Shown: piece by piece, positions 11,861-24,999 of the stretch
How the letters are laid out: the number at the start of each line of letters is the position of its first letter
Numbering within the stretch: position 1 is the stretch's first letter
Source of the DNA: Bryum argenteum
Taxonomy: Eukaryota; Streptophyta; Bryopsida; Bryales; Bryaceae
Direction of reading: 5' to 3'
Length of the DNA stretch: 64,000 nt
Assembly (NCBI GenBank): GCA_037043015.1
Contig: CM073323.1
Coordinates: 8,866,001 to 8,930,000 of the forward strand
Program-made: the position numbers and the translations under genes
Notes under the pieces: generated by a model
What the model was told of the DNA's origin: nothing
Database searches by the model: none
What the model saw: the letters and a program-made list of their open reading frames with translations, nothing else

Positions 11861-12833
11861 CCCCTAAACGTCCCAGCCTATTTTTAGCAGAAAAGCACAT
11901 TTCCATAAAAATCATCATAGATGAAAATGAAGAGAAGCTAATAAGATCCCAACCGTACAAACTTGTAATAGACTTATCGAAGATCATGTGGACCAAAATT
12001 TGAGTCATGAGGCCTTATAGATCGGGAGATCATAACATATTAATACTAAAAACAAACTGCAAAATTTCATCATTTTTACTTTGAGGTGGAAATGCTACCA
12101 ATATACCTATTGCAATGAAAAAGTCACCAACTAGAAAGATGTTCATCTTCATCTTAATAAGTCCTTTACCCAACAAAAATTCATCAAAAAAATTTCTTGG
12201 CTCAAATAAAAGCCATGCAATGGTAAAAACCGCCGAAAAATTTACAAAGGAAAAATAGTCCAAAACTAGACCCTTTGCATTCAATTTCATGCCTTATCTT
12301 CAAAACATCTTCGATCTTGTTGAGGTTTCTACCACTTAGACTAGACTCTAATTGGAGGCCATCCCAAAAAATTAAGTTGAAATCCAACGGTGGATGAAGG
12401 AGATATAGCTCCTCAAATATCATCCATTTTCTCACTTTTTCTGTTGACAAAACATCATTGCAAATCCAATAGCAAAATCATTTGGATCAAAAAACTTCTC
12501 ACTACAAAGTTGTTAAGAATCACCTTAATATCATGACCATGAAAAAAAAAATCATGAAAAACTATTTTTAATTTCACATAATTGGCTTGCAATGGTAATA
12601 CATGCCCCATGCTTGGAATCCCAAAAACAAGAGCTGCCTTCACTAAAGTGCATTCCATTAATTCATACTTTATTGTATGGGCTTGCAAATTTTACAACAC
12701 AAACTAGACTTGATTTGGAACCCAACACAAGTGATTTCATCCAAAACGGAGTTTGGATGAAGGCGTTATGGCTCTTCAAAGTTTCTGCCCTCCATCCAAA
12801 ATGTAGAAAAACGACATTGGGGACGTTTAGGGG
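11861..12833 (+). mobile_element. TTAA-flanked MITE, sub-family 1 reference copy
   Basis: The termini are CCCCTAAACGTCCC and its exact inverse GGGACGTTTAGGGG, flanked by TTAA at 11857-11860 and 12834-12837. It is 973 bp with no coding capacity. It is the best-preserved member of a sub-family that includes 19050-20564, 56165-56740 (reverse) and degenerate copies near 9600-10420 and 40190-40960 (reverse). It carries GTTATGGCTCTTCAAAGTT at 12765-12783 close to its right end. Confidence 0.88.
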
Positions 12834-12900
12834 TTAATACTTGTTGAAGCAATGTTTAATTCAAATCCACAAGAATTATAAATGATGTTCCTTAGTGATT

Positions 12901-13014
12901 CACTACCTTTGCTTGTTTTCGTAAGGATGCCGCTAAAGCAAGTTTTAATACGTTGTTTAACTTGAGCAACATTTGACGAAAAAACGCTGCAAACCCTTTC
13001 AAGTTGTAGTAGTG
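12901..13014. mobile_element. Partial CACTA-type MITE, 3' end only
   Basis: The end TTCAAGTTGTAGTAGTG preceded by GCTGCAAACCC matches the 3' ends of the elements at 48484 and 49689. CACTAC occurs at 12901 but the sequence after it does not match the family 5' end, and the flanking three bases differ, so the left boundary is uncertain. Confidence 0.45.
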
Positions 13015-13536
13015 GCCGCTCAAGCTTGTGAAAACAATCTTTGATGTATTTGTAGTACTTAATGAACAACCATAGCTTGCAAGAGCTTCGATGGTGTTAT
13101 ATGCAATGGGTATCTGTACATGCACACCTACTCAACTTACACCCACTAGAACAAAGGCGGAGCCCAACAAGGAGGGAGATTTGTTGGGCCCTGTCCCTTT
13201 GGGAAGGACCTATTGGTCGAGTCACAAAATGGGGTTAACTACTTCACTAAATACCCCCCCCTTTCACATTGCAGAGTGTAAATGGGCCTAACCTAACCCT
13301 AGCTTAACCTTGCGGAGTTTTTGTCGTTGGGGGGCTGTTGTTGGACTGCGGAACTTCCATTGTAAAGAGAACTTCACTGCTTTTTCCGGAGAGCACCGGC
13401 TCACCTTCTGGTAAGGCTCTTCCTTTGTCAAAGGTTTCTAGCTCTCGATCCGGTTCTGCATTGACAACGATTAAACCGACAATGAATAATACTCATTAGT
13501 TTTGTTGCTGCAAAGCCTTCTCCGTTGTACTAAGGG

Positions 13537-15072
<1,536 letters not shown>

Positions 15073-15433
15073 CTCTTAAACGTCAGGCTATACGGATTTG
15101 GGCAGCCCAGTATTGGATCACAACATCTTTTGGACTCGGGCATCATGAATAGTGCACTTTTTGAACTTGGGCATCATGAATGATCCAATCAATGATGAGC
15201 TCGCCACCTCCCACAAGTATTGTACAACCCCAACCTACCTACCACAATCCTTTCAAAGCACAAAATCACTCAAACAAATTGTGATTTGAATTCTAAAATT
15301 TCACTTTTTGAATGCATCAGAAGAAGGTGACGAGTTTGACATCAAAATATAAGTGAAAAGTTGAGTACATTGAGAGCTACAAAGAAGATTCTGTTGGAAA
15401 ACGACCCCTCGGGTCACCTTAGATGTTTAAGGG
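15073..15433 (+). mobile_element. TTAA-type MITE, sub-family 3
   Basis: The decayed left end CTCTTAAACGTC follows TTGA, and the right end GATGTTTAAGGG is followed by TTAA at 15434-15437. The interior (TTGGATCACAACATC, GGGCATCATGAATAGTGCAC) is the same as in 15689-16081 on the other strand and in 17761-18094 on the same strand. Confidence 0.75.
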
Positions 15434-15688
15434 TTAAAAGAGTAGATTTTTTCGGGCTCATATTCTAAAGATCACCAAAGTATTACATGGATATCATCCA
15501 AGTATCATGCAGGTATCAAGTAGAATTACCAAATTATTTTATGAGGAAAGGGATAATAGCTAGATTGTGTTAAAAACTTCCCAAACATTGTTTCCTGCTA
15601 CTGGGAATTCCACGTAACAAGGACATTACGCATTGCATTGCACACGCCACATGAACGGCACGAAGCGGAATACGATGCAAGTGTTTAA

Positions 15689-16081
15689 CCCTTAAACGCC
15701 CAAGCAAACCAGAGGGGCTTGATTCCAACGGAATCTTCTCTGTAGCTCTCACTATAATCAACTTATCACTTATATTTTGATGTCAAACTGGTCACCTTCT
15801 TATGATGCATTCAAAAAGTGAAATTTCACAATTCAAATCACAATTTGTATGTATGATTTCGTTGTTTGAAAGGATTGTGGTAGGTAGGTTGGGGTTGTAC
15901 ATAACCTTGTAGGAGGTTGCAAGCACATCATTGATTGGTTCATTCATTATGCCCAAGTTCAAAAAGTGCACTATTCATGATGCCCAAGTTCAAAAAGTGC
16001 ACTATTCATGATGCCCAAGTCCAAAAGATGTTGTGATCCAATTTTGGGCTGCCCGTTTTAGACCCCATGGGCGTTTAAGGG
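15689..16081 (-). mobile_element. TTAA-flanked MITE, sub-family 3, inverted relative to its neighbour
   Basis: The perfect ends CCCTTAAACGCCCA and TGGGCGTTTAAGGG are flanked by TTAA at 15685-15688 and 16082-16085. It is 393 bp. Near the right end a roughly 31-bp unit (AAGTTCAAAAAGTGCACTAT...GATGCCC) is repeated in tandem two and a half times. The neighbouring copy at 15073-15433 lies only 255 bp away in opposite orientation. Confidence 0.87.
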
Positions 16082-16109
16082 TTAAGAAGCACAAAGCATG
16101 TCGTTGATT

Positions 16110-16230
16110 GAAACATCGAAGTAGGTGATTAATCGGAGCATTGATTCAAGTCATCGAAGTATCAACATAGGTGATTAATCGGAGCATTGATTCAAGTCAT
16201 CGAAGTATCAACATAGGTGATTGAATCAAA
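16110..16230 (+). repeat. 53-bp direct repeat, two copies
   Basis: The unit AGGTGATTAATCGGAGCATT followed by GATTCAAGTCATCGAAGTAT occurs twice back to back, plus a partial third copy. Confidence 0.75.
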
Positions 16231-16415
16231 AAGAAGAGGAACCTAATTCGGTGGCCTACCTCATTTGATTTCTAACCTCGCTGTAAAAGAAATTTCTTGA
16301 ATATGACTATGTGTCATAAATAAGAATTTCATATAGAGATATAATTTTTGCATACAAAGTCCAAATCATATGTTCTTTGATGCAATGAATCCTTCTTCCC
16401 TACAAGATTGTGTTA

Positions 16416-17249
16416 CCCCTAAAGTCAGAATCAACCATACTCTGGTCGATTTGACGTTGGTCAAGCTCACAGTTAATAAATTTAGATTGTATGAAGTTGC
16501 TACTTTAGCTCATTGTAGAGTTTTCCGATACATTTCTGAAAAGTCATTTTGTGCTCCAAAATCCCTTATACATTAGGAGATACTTTAGGAGTCAAAGTTT
16601 TTAAAACACTACTTGAATTTTGCCCCTACTTGCCCAAATTGTGGTATTTGCTCATTTGTACTCAAAAATCTGCCCAAATTTAAATAATATTGAAAGAAAC
16701 TCCAAAAATTCACCAAAAAATGAGATTTTACTTTATTTCAAGTTTTGTTTTTCTGTATATGTAGATAAGATTTTATGGCATAAACTCACCATCTGGATCT
16801 TCAATCCAATTTTTCTTCACATGTCGTTTTTATTGTCAAAGACTTGTCTATGTGTTTGAACTTCACCATAGTTACCTCCATGTGAAGAATCAAGCATTTA
16901 TTTAGGCTTTATAGGTTGCATAAGGGTAGAAATTGTATGGTCACGTTTCTAACTCACCTAGGAACAAGAACGTGGTGAAGAGTCTTATTTCAGATTTACC
17001 CTCAAAATTGGTTTTTTCAGCTCAAGAAAAAATTCAAACCCATTTTGCAACAAGGGAAAGAAAAAAATCTTTCATTTTTCAACTTTGAATGTTACGATCT
17101 TACAATTGGTAAAGAATTTGAAGCTAATATATGGTACAAACATACATGGACAAGTTAGGTACAAGATCTTACAGTTACATACATGAGATTATGTCAAAAG
17201 TTGAAAATTTTCATCTTGCATTGAAAAAGGGTGGTTTTGACTCTAGGGG
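16416..17249. mobile_element. TTAA-type MITE, sub-family 2
   Basis: The ends CCCCTAAAGTCAGAATCAACC and its near-inverse (GGTGGTTTTGACTCTAGGGG) pair over about 20 bp. The flanks are TTA and TTAC, decayed from TTAA. It is 834 bp. The core at about 17080-17176 (AACTTTGAATGTTACGATCT ... ACAAGATCTTACAGTT) is shared with the elements at 3700, 37106 and 44124. Confidence 0.72.
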
Positions 17250-17494
17250 TTACACCTTGACATTTCTAGTTGTAGGGAATTGGCGCATCACACAAAAGTT
17301 AAGTATGAGCCAAGTTTGCAATTTCCATGACCATGGATTGAGAGAACCCTAGATTCATGAAGACTTATCGATCTACACCTCATCTACAAGTTGAAGTCTT
17401 ATTGATTGATTACAAGAGAGAGTACATAGTTTACAAAGTTCTTTTACCACAAGAGTTGAAACACCTCCTTATTTGGAAAAATTTGATTTCCCCT

Positions 17495-17585
17495 TGTCTT
17501 GTGGGCATCGGGTTATTAGCATTACGAACAGACACTTCATTCACGTGAGCCCATTAGAAAGGGGCTGGAGTTTCTATAAGATAAT
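17495..17585 (-). repeat. Dispersed repeat R1, copy c
   Basis: On the reverse strand it reads TATAGAAACTCCAGCCCC, then GTGAATGAAGTGTCTGTTCG and AATGCTAATAACCCGATG, matching the 5' part of the copy at 39610. Confidence 0.6.
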
Positions 17586-17760
17586 AACAATTTGATGAGA
17601 ATATGATATTAATGGGGAATCCAGTAATTTCATCACCCCGATATTGGTCCTTTGAACTCCTCGCCTTGTCCATATCTATGAAGGCCTCTAAACAAAGGAG
17701 AATTAAAGTGGAGATGAACATAATAAACAAATACCTTGTTACATCCAATTTTGAGCATAA

Positions 17761-18094
17761 GCCTTGAACGTCCATAAAGTATAGCCCAAAATTGGATCAC
17801 AAAGTCTTATGGACTTGGGCATCATGAATAGTGCATTTTTTGAACTTAGGCATCATGAATGAACCAATCAATGATAAGATTGCAACCTCCTACAAGGTTA
17901 TGTAAAACCCCAAGCTACCTGCAACAATCCTTTCAAAGCACAAAATCACTTATACAAATTGTCATTTGAACTATAAAATTGAATGCATCATAAGAAGGTG
18001 ACCAGTTTGACATCAATATCTAAGTGAAAAGTTGAGTACAATGAGAGCCACAGTTGAAAAAAAAGCCCCTCGAGCTTGCTTAGGCGTTTAAGGG
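17761..18094 (+). mobile_element. TTAA-type MITE, sub-family 3, partly decayed
   Basis: The left end GCCTTGAACGTCC follows ATAA, and the right end TAGGCGTTTAAGGG is followed by TTAA at 18095-18098. The interior matches 15073-15433 (ATTGGATCACAAAGTC, GGGCATCATGAATAGTGCA). Length 334 bp. Confidence 0.72.
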
Positions 18095-18098
18095 TTAA

Positions 18099-19045
18099 AA
18101 TTCAACTCGAGAATTTGGCCCCTTGTTATAATTCGTTTAGTTCTTGATCCTCCTTGGTGTGAACACGGTCCTTAATATGAGACTATAGGAACCTAGAGAA
18201 AAACATGTGAAATTGAATTTTCTACCTCAAGAGAGCAGCCTCCCACCAACCCAATTTGACTTTCACCTTCTATGCTTGTGGGACTGACAATCCATTCAAC
18301 CAATGCAAGCGGGCTTTTAAATGTTTGTAAGGTAATGCTTATTTTTTACTCCTCTCCTTTTTGTAGTGGTGGGTGACTTTCCATCAATGGTTCAAATGGC
18401 ATGAGTAGTGTGTCAAATTTGTTGAAAAGGGAATTGCATAATTTGAGTTTTCATTATTCATAAGGTGTAAGAGAGTGTGTGGTCTAAAATGGAGCGGGTC
18501 CTAGTAATCTTCACTCATAGGTACATAATAGCCTTCGCATACAATAGGGTGTCACTGTAGGACATTATTTTAGAAACACCTATATATCCAACTTCAAAAT
18601 TTTAGAAGATTCCAAAAATGATGAATCCAGTTGCTTTGTCTTTTTACTAGTTTTACCCATGTACAAAAATTACGTACACTCCCTATGATTTCTCATGCTG
18701 AAGATTGAGTGGTTATTGAGCACGTAAGTAGTGTTTTATTCCGTCCCTCACTCTTACACACTTTTTTATAAAGACATTGCTAAACCCATAAAGAAATCAT
18801 TGTGTTTTTGGGAGTTTAAAAAGTCAACACTGTAATTTTCTACCTCTATGCATAATGGGAGAATGGATTGTACTTTTTATATTTTCCTTGAGACTTCTTG
18901 TTGTAGAATTCTTTACTTACCATTGTGCTGAAAGGACCACTCTAGGTTCCAAGTGCACCATAACGTTCAAAGTTTGTACAAAATGGTTTGGAACCGCACA
19001 ACTTGGAAGAAATGTCTACATTGTGCAAAGGGGACTTGATGATTG
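18099..19045. other. Gene-free AT-rich spacer
   Basis: Nothing supportable is seen on either strand. Confidence 0.5.
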
Positions 19046-19049
19046 TTAA

Positions 19050-20564
19050 CTCTTATACGTCCTTGGGTGGTTTTAGCCACAAGATAAATTTTCAAAGAAA
19101 GTGTCATAGATGAAAATTGATATAAGCTATTAAGATCTGAATCGTAGAGACTTGTAATAGATTGTTGTAGGTTATGTGGACCAAAATTTCATTGACAAGG
19201 CCTTACGGATTGCACTATCATAACATATTGATTCCCATAACATGTTGCAAAATTTCATCATTTCTACTCTAGGGTGGAGATTATATCAACAAAGCTACGA
19301 CACTGAAAATATTACCAATTAGAAAGTTGTTCACGTTTCTCCCAATCGTATCTTGGCACCATAAAAGTTCATTAAAAATAGTTCTTGGCTCAAATGACAC
19401 CCTGGCAATGGTGAAATTGTTAAAAATAAAACAAACAAAAAAATAGTCTAAAACTACACCTTTTGCACTTAAAACCATGCCTTTTCTTCAAAACATTTTC
19501 ATGTTTTCAAGATTTCTACCACTAAGTAAAGACTATAATTGGAATCCATTCCAAAAAATAAAGTAAAAATCCAACAGTGGATGGAGGAGATATAGCTATT
19601 CAAAATTTTTACATTCACTTAACTTTCTTCATCCTAAAAACATCATTGCAATCCTAGTACCAATAGTATTTGGATCAAAGAAATTCCAACTAGAAAGTTA
19701 TTAGATTTCATCTTGAGCTCATGATCATTTAGAAAAAAATAGAAAATTGCGAAATTGAACCTCAAAGTTTGCATATTCACTAAAATGAACCTCACTTTTC
19801 TCAAATTACCAAAATGACCCTCATTCTTCATCAAATTCGTTTGATATTCATTTGTCTCTTCCTACTACAACTTCACAATTCACATTCACATTTGCAAGCG
19901 CAACATTAAATTCTCATTTGCATCCCAAGCACAACATCAAAGATATGCATCTTTTACTTGAATACTGTAGATTCTTTACAATGAGTTTCGCACGCACTTT
20001 ATCAAATACCTCCCTCAAGAGTGGCTAAGCACATGTGTCGTAGATGTTTTCTCCTCAACTCTTCAATGTTGATGTCAATTAAACAAGAGATCATGTTGTT
20101 TACTCCTAGCACCTCGATCTTTGAATGTGGTATTTTGATGTTGTGCTTGCAATTGCGAATGTGAATTTATGTGTATTTGCAAATGCAAATTCTCACGATA
20201 TAGTGCAAAGAGACAATATCGAACAAGAATGAGGGCTAATTTGGTAATTTGAGTAAAGTTAGGGTCATTATAGTAAATATGCAATCTTTGAGGGTCAATT
20301 TTGTATTTTCTCAATTTTTTGTATTAAAACTCTTTTGATCCCACATAATTGGCTTGCAATTATGAAACATGTCTCATGTTCAAAACCCCCAAAATAGAAG
20401 TTGTCTTCACCGAAATGCATGCTATCAACTCATACTTCATTTTATCGATCTAAAATCTTGGTACTCAAACTTAAATTTGATTTGAGACTCAACCCAAGTG
20501 ATCTTGTCAAAATAGGACTTCGTATGAAGAAGTTATGGCCCTTCAAAGTGATGACGTGAAGACG
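19050..20564 (+). mobile_element. TTAA-type MITE, sub-family 1, enlarged by a nested insertion
   Basis: The left end CTCTTATACGTCC follows TTAA at 19046-19049. The interior follows the element at 11861-12833 in the same order, including GTTATGGCCCTTCAAAGT at 20532-20549. The right end is truncated to GACG before TTAA at 20565-20568. The extra length over the reference is mainly the foldback insertion at 19733-20320. Confidence 0.7.
19733..20320. mobile_element. Long-TIR foldback element nested in a MITE
   Basis: The two arms pair over more than 75 bp from the ends (AGAAAATTGCGAAATTGA against AGAAAATACAAAATTGA on the other strand; then CTCAAAGTTTGCATATTCAC against CTCAAAGATTGCATATTTAC). Pairing resumes further in around AAGCACAACATCAAA. 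The flanks continue the host MITE, so this is a secondary insertion. No target duplication is clear, because both junctions are A/T runs. The superfamily is unknown; long arms are typical of Mutator-like foldbacks. Confidence 0.7.
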
Positions 20565-21199
20565 TTAACCATGTTGAGAGACAAGCAAAATCAATAACAA
20601 GTCTGAGGATGAAAGGAATGAGATGTAGCTATATTACATCATATGTGTGGGGTGAAGACAACCAAATAACATGAGTTAATCTCCGGTTAACTTGCATATA
20701 ATATAGATATATAATAAATATGTTGACTAAGATAAGGACCAATTACAATAAATGAATTAAGTAAGTTGTAAGGGGGTTTTAGAGAGTGTATGGATGATAT
20801 TCATCATATCTCAACAAACAAATAGCTTTTTACTCATGTATTTTTCTAAAATTTCTACTGATTTGAGTATCTCTAAACAATAGTTTTGACCATTGTGCAA
20901 ATTTTTTTACAAGAGAAAATATAAAAGTATTGCTGATGTAAAACTTGCATGATGATAAATGTATATGATTTGGAGAACTGTAGAAGAATAATGAGGTGCC
21001 ATTATAATTTTGTAAATATCTAGAAAAATAGAAGTCTTTGCAAAGTTCCCAAATCCCAACATTTGACCAATTTTTTTAAGGAATAGCATGTAAAATCACT
21101 AAGAAGTAAGAACTATAAGAATTGGCTTTTATTGTAAGATTTTCCATAGTTCCTAAACCATAACTCATCATTTTTTAAGGATTATTTTTTTGTTGAGCT

Positions 21200-21300
21200 C
21201 TTTCAATACCCTACACTCACGAGAAATTGGGAAGAAAGAAAAATATTGATGAAAAATAACTTGAAATTCTTATATTTTGGGTTTCAAGGATGTTTAGGGG
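21200..21300. mobile_element. Right end of a TTAA-type MITE
   Basis: GGGTTTCAAGGATGTTTAGGGG ends at 21300 and is followed by TTAG. It resembles the right end of the element at 44124-44434 (GGGTTTTAAGGATACTTAGGGG). No left end was found and the start given is arbitrary. Confidence 0.4.
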
Positions 21301-21304
21301 TTAG

Positions 21305-24060
21305 ATAACTATTTATGTGACTATTTTAAAATTCATTATAAATAGCTTCACGCTTGACCCTTTAGTACCCAATAATTTATAATCTTGATGATATATGAAT
21401 TTCTTGCTTGTTTGCGCTCAATCTTGTCTTGTGCATTAATCCCTAAAAAACACCTTGCATTTTTGAAAGGTAGACTATCCAAAATTGTGATATTCTATTG
21501 TTTTGCAAAATTGGGGTAAAAATCATATTTTTATTGTTGTTTGAAACTTTGAGTTGTATGAGCATCAAGCTAAGTAGTATCTAATATACTACCTCAAAGT
21601 TTGTAAGATTATAACAATCAAAGTTGATTCAGAACTATTTTTGGGCACTGTTTGGGAAAACCAATCTACTTTGTGTAAACAAGAACTAGGTGATTGGTAC
21701 TCCATACATTTTGATCATATATTTTTCCATGTAAATAACTAACTTGGATATACACATGCAAATATTTAGGGACTAATTACCTTTGTGTAATCTTCATCCT
21801 CAAATTTCTTTAGAATACAATTCATAAACATCGACATGGTAAAACATAAATCACATTAAATTTATCCATTTCAAAGAAAAACTAAATGGTGAAAAGGTGT
21901 TTCGATGGGTTTGTGAATTTTGGATAAATTTTGTTTTTGGAAAATTCATATATTCATATTTTGTAAAAAAAATGAGAAACAGAATCAATTTTTTTAGAAA
22001 AACCTTAAAGGTTGATGTTGTATGTTCTTGAGCTTGCCCTTGTAAAACTTGTGAAAGATTTTACTTTGATTACTTGGAAAATTGAGTAGGTATATTGGTA
22101 TAAATATATCACAAAAAATAGATTTAAAAAAAAAATCCAAACAAAATTTTTTTTTAGTAGCCAAGTGAAACTTAAAAACATATATCTGCTTTAAAGAAAT
22201 CAATAGTTGAGACTCAATTTTGTAAATTCTTCATCAAACACGTTGTATGTATTATTACCACACCTATACCAATCCATATTTGAACTACTAAAATTTGACC
22301 CTTGAGGTGAGCTTCTCAAAAAATCAAAATGCTTTTAATGATCTTTACATGTTAAAAACTATAGAAAGGTAGCACTTCATATATAATCTAAATGAAAACA
22401 CCTCACTTCACTTTGAGAATCTACTTTGAAATCTATTTGTAACATTTGAGGGGTAGAAGTTATTCATCCTTTTGAAGTCTAAGTTCAATTTGTCGAATTG
22501 AAAATCTAAGCAACATGTCCGATTGAAAATCCAAGCAAATTATGTCTGTGTACACTAGTTTCACCTCTTAGTAGTTAGTAGCAAAAAGGTTTCCTCCACC
22601 ACTTATGATATGTCTTGTGAACATATAATCAAATACAGGTCAAACGGACACGTTACGCACCCGAGGCCTAGTGTTCTAAGTCCCTTTTCACAAGCATTAA
22701 GAATAAAACCTATATATTTTTAATGGTTTCTAGTGAAGTTTGAAGTATTTGTAAGCTAAATTTTTACTAAGCAATTTTTGAGGATATGTGAGAATTTTAC
22801 AAAAGACATGCAAACTTGGGCAAGCTTGAATTTGACTTTGAACATGTTGAACCCATAGATATTCAAAATTATTTGTGAGCGCATGGAAATTAAATTAAGA
22901 GAAAATCTTTCTTATTTTATAAGCACTTAGGTAAATAGACTATCCTTAAACGACACTTGTAAAAATGTAGAGTAAAAAAACACTTTGTGTCATTGTAAAT
23001 CTCTTTATCATGTCAAACTAAATATTACTTTCTTGACATGTCTTCTAATTGTGTGGAGTGAAATCGACGTTGACTTCACTTGGAATCCTCCAAATTCATA
23101 GAGCAAAGACCATAGACATAGACAACACTCTCTGATGTTTGATGAATACGTCATTTTTCTCTATGTTTTTTCAATTATGCATAATAAAATTTCAACCAAA
23201 TTTTCCACAAATCTTCTGTGTTCTCTGTTCACATTAAGCAAAGACAACTCAAAATAGTTTTTTCATTCTTGAAAAAGACTAACATACAATCAACATCCAC
23301 TCTATGAAAAAAAAATTAACATGAAAATTAAAACTTAAAAAGTGAAAAAGCATAAAGTGTTGATTTTAAATAAAATTCTATAGTGTTTGATAGTTCATTG
23401 TTTTGAGGGTATATGGTAATACATTAGGGATGCTTGAACTCGACTTTTGAACCTTGAGAGAATGACTTCTAGAGTATGAGGAGTTTTGAGGTACAAATGA
23501 ATTTAGTAAAATATATAAAATTTCCCTAAAAATCATAAACACATCAATATCACCGTGAATTGTGATTAACTTGAAATTTGATTAAATTCCAAAGTGTTTG
23601 GAGCTTTATACTTGATTTGTTAACAAAAGCTATAAGAAGGTATTTATCCATGGAGGTAAAAGGTTTCCATTCATATATTAACTCAAAACAATAAGTAGGC
23701 AAAAACAATGGAATCGGAAATCTTCATTGAATTAAAATCTTTTGGTTGTAGAAAACAATATGATGTTTACAATATTTACAATGACCACTGCAATCATGTA
23801 GAGTGTTAGAATATGTTGTTGAATACACGTTTTCATGTTGTATAACAGATTTTCAAAAACATATACTTCAAGATTGATTGTTTATTTACGCCAAGTGATT
23901 ATGACATCTTCTCGAGCAAGTTTCCGAATCATTGAGACAAGTTCCGACATTGTATTTTAGCACATATTCCAATCATTTATTATAGAAAGGACATCTTGTT
24001 GACTCCGTATTCTTTAGTCATGTGAAGCAGATACGATACTCCAATGAGTACTCATTATCC
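21305..24060. other. Long AT-rich stretch with no recognisable feature
   Basis: No open frame longer than about 70 codons with plausible composition, no repeat structure and no transposon end was found. Confidence 0.55.
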
Positions 24061-24067
24061 AATTGAG

Positions 24068-24608
24068 TTGAATTTTACATTAGACTTACTGACAACACCA
24101 TTTGCGTCTAAGTTGAATTTGACATTATATTTGCTGACAACACCATTGGCATCTAGGATAATTTTGACATTGGATTTACTGACAGAACCATTGGCATCCG
24201 AGTTTGAATTTGACATTAGGTTTACTCACAGCACCATTGGCGTCTCGGTTGAATTTGACATTAGATTTTCTGACAGCACCATTGGTGTCTGAGTTGAATT
24301 TGACATTTGGTTTATTGACAACACCATTGGCATTTGGGTTGATTTTGACATTAGATTTATTGACAACACCATTGGCATCTGGGATGAATTCGACATCATA
24401 CTAACTGACACCACCATTGGCGTCTGAGTTGAATTTGATATAAGATTTGCTCACAACACCATTGGCATGTGAGTTGAATTTGACATTAGATTTCCTGACA
24501 ACATCATTGGCGTTTAAGTTAAATTTGACATTAGATTTGCTGACAACATCAATGGTGTTTAAGTTAAATTTGACATTAGATTTACTGACAAGCACCATTG
24601 GTGTCAGA
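24068..24608 (+). repeat. 45-bp minisatellite, about 12 units
   Basis: Units begin TTGAATTTGACATTAGATTT, followed by ACTGACAACACCATTGGC and a variable ATCTGAG-like tail. The spacing is exactly 45 bp from 24068 through about 24563, with one extra base in the last unit. As 45 is a multiple of three, open frames of 60-80 codons occur on both strands; they encode only the repeat and are not called as genes. Confidence 0.92.
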
Positions 24609-24999
24609 TGAATACCACATTGCGTCCCTCTTAAGCAATGAATCATTTTTTGAGAATATCAAAAGTATAAGAGTATAACACCTAAAACTGATTATCATTC
24701 TTTCAAAAATACAATTCATTTGTATCTTTGAACTTGTTAAAAGCCTCACCAAGTCTTCAGTAGTACCAATCAACACTTCACACTTATATGGTAAATGTTC
24801 ATGGAGTGAGCAAAAAGATAATGGGATAATGGCGACGAAAGGTTCACACCGTCCAACTCACCCACAAAACATGAAAGCCATCTCCATCAGATACCCAACC
24901 CAGTACGAACACAGGCGGATACCCTTGCGGATTCAATTATTACGCGGACCTCAATATTGCCGGGTATCAATCGAGGATCCGCAAGCAACAATGGCAGGA

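Noticed and set aside
24044-24417. Repeat-containing open frames on both strands
   Set aside because: They exist because the minisatellite period of 45 is a multiple of three. There is no start context, domain or splice support.
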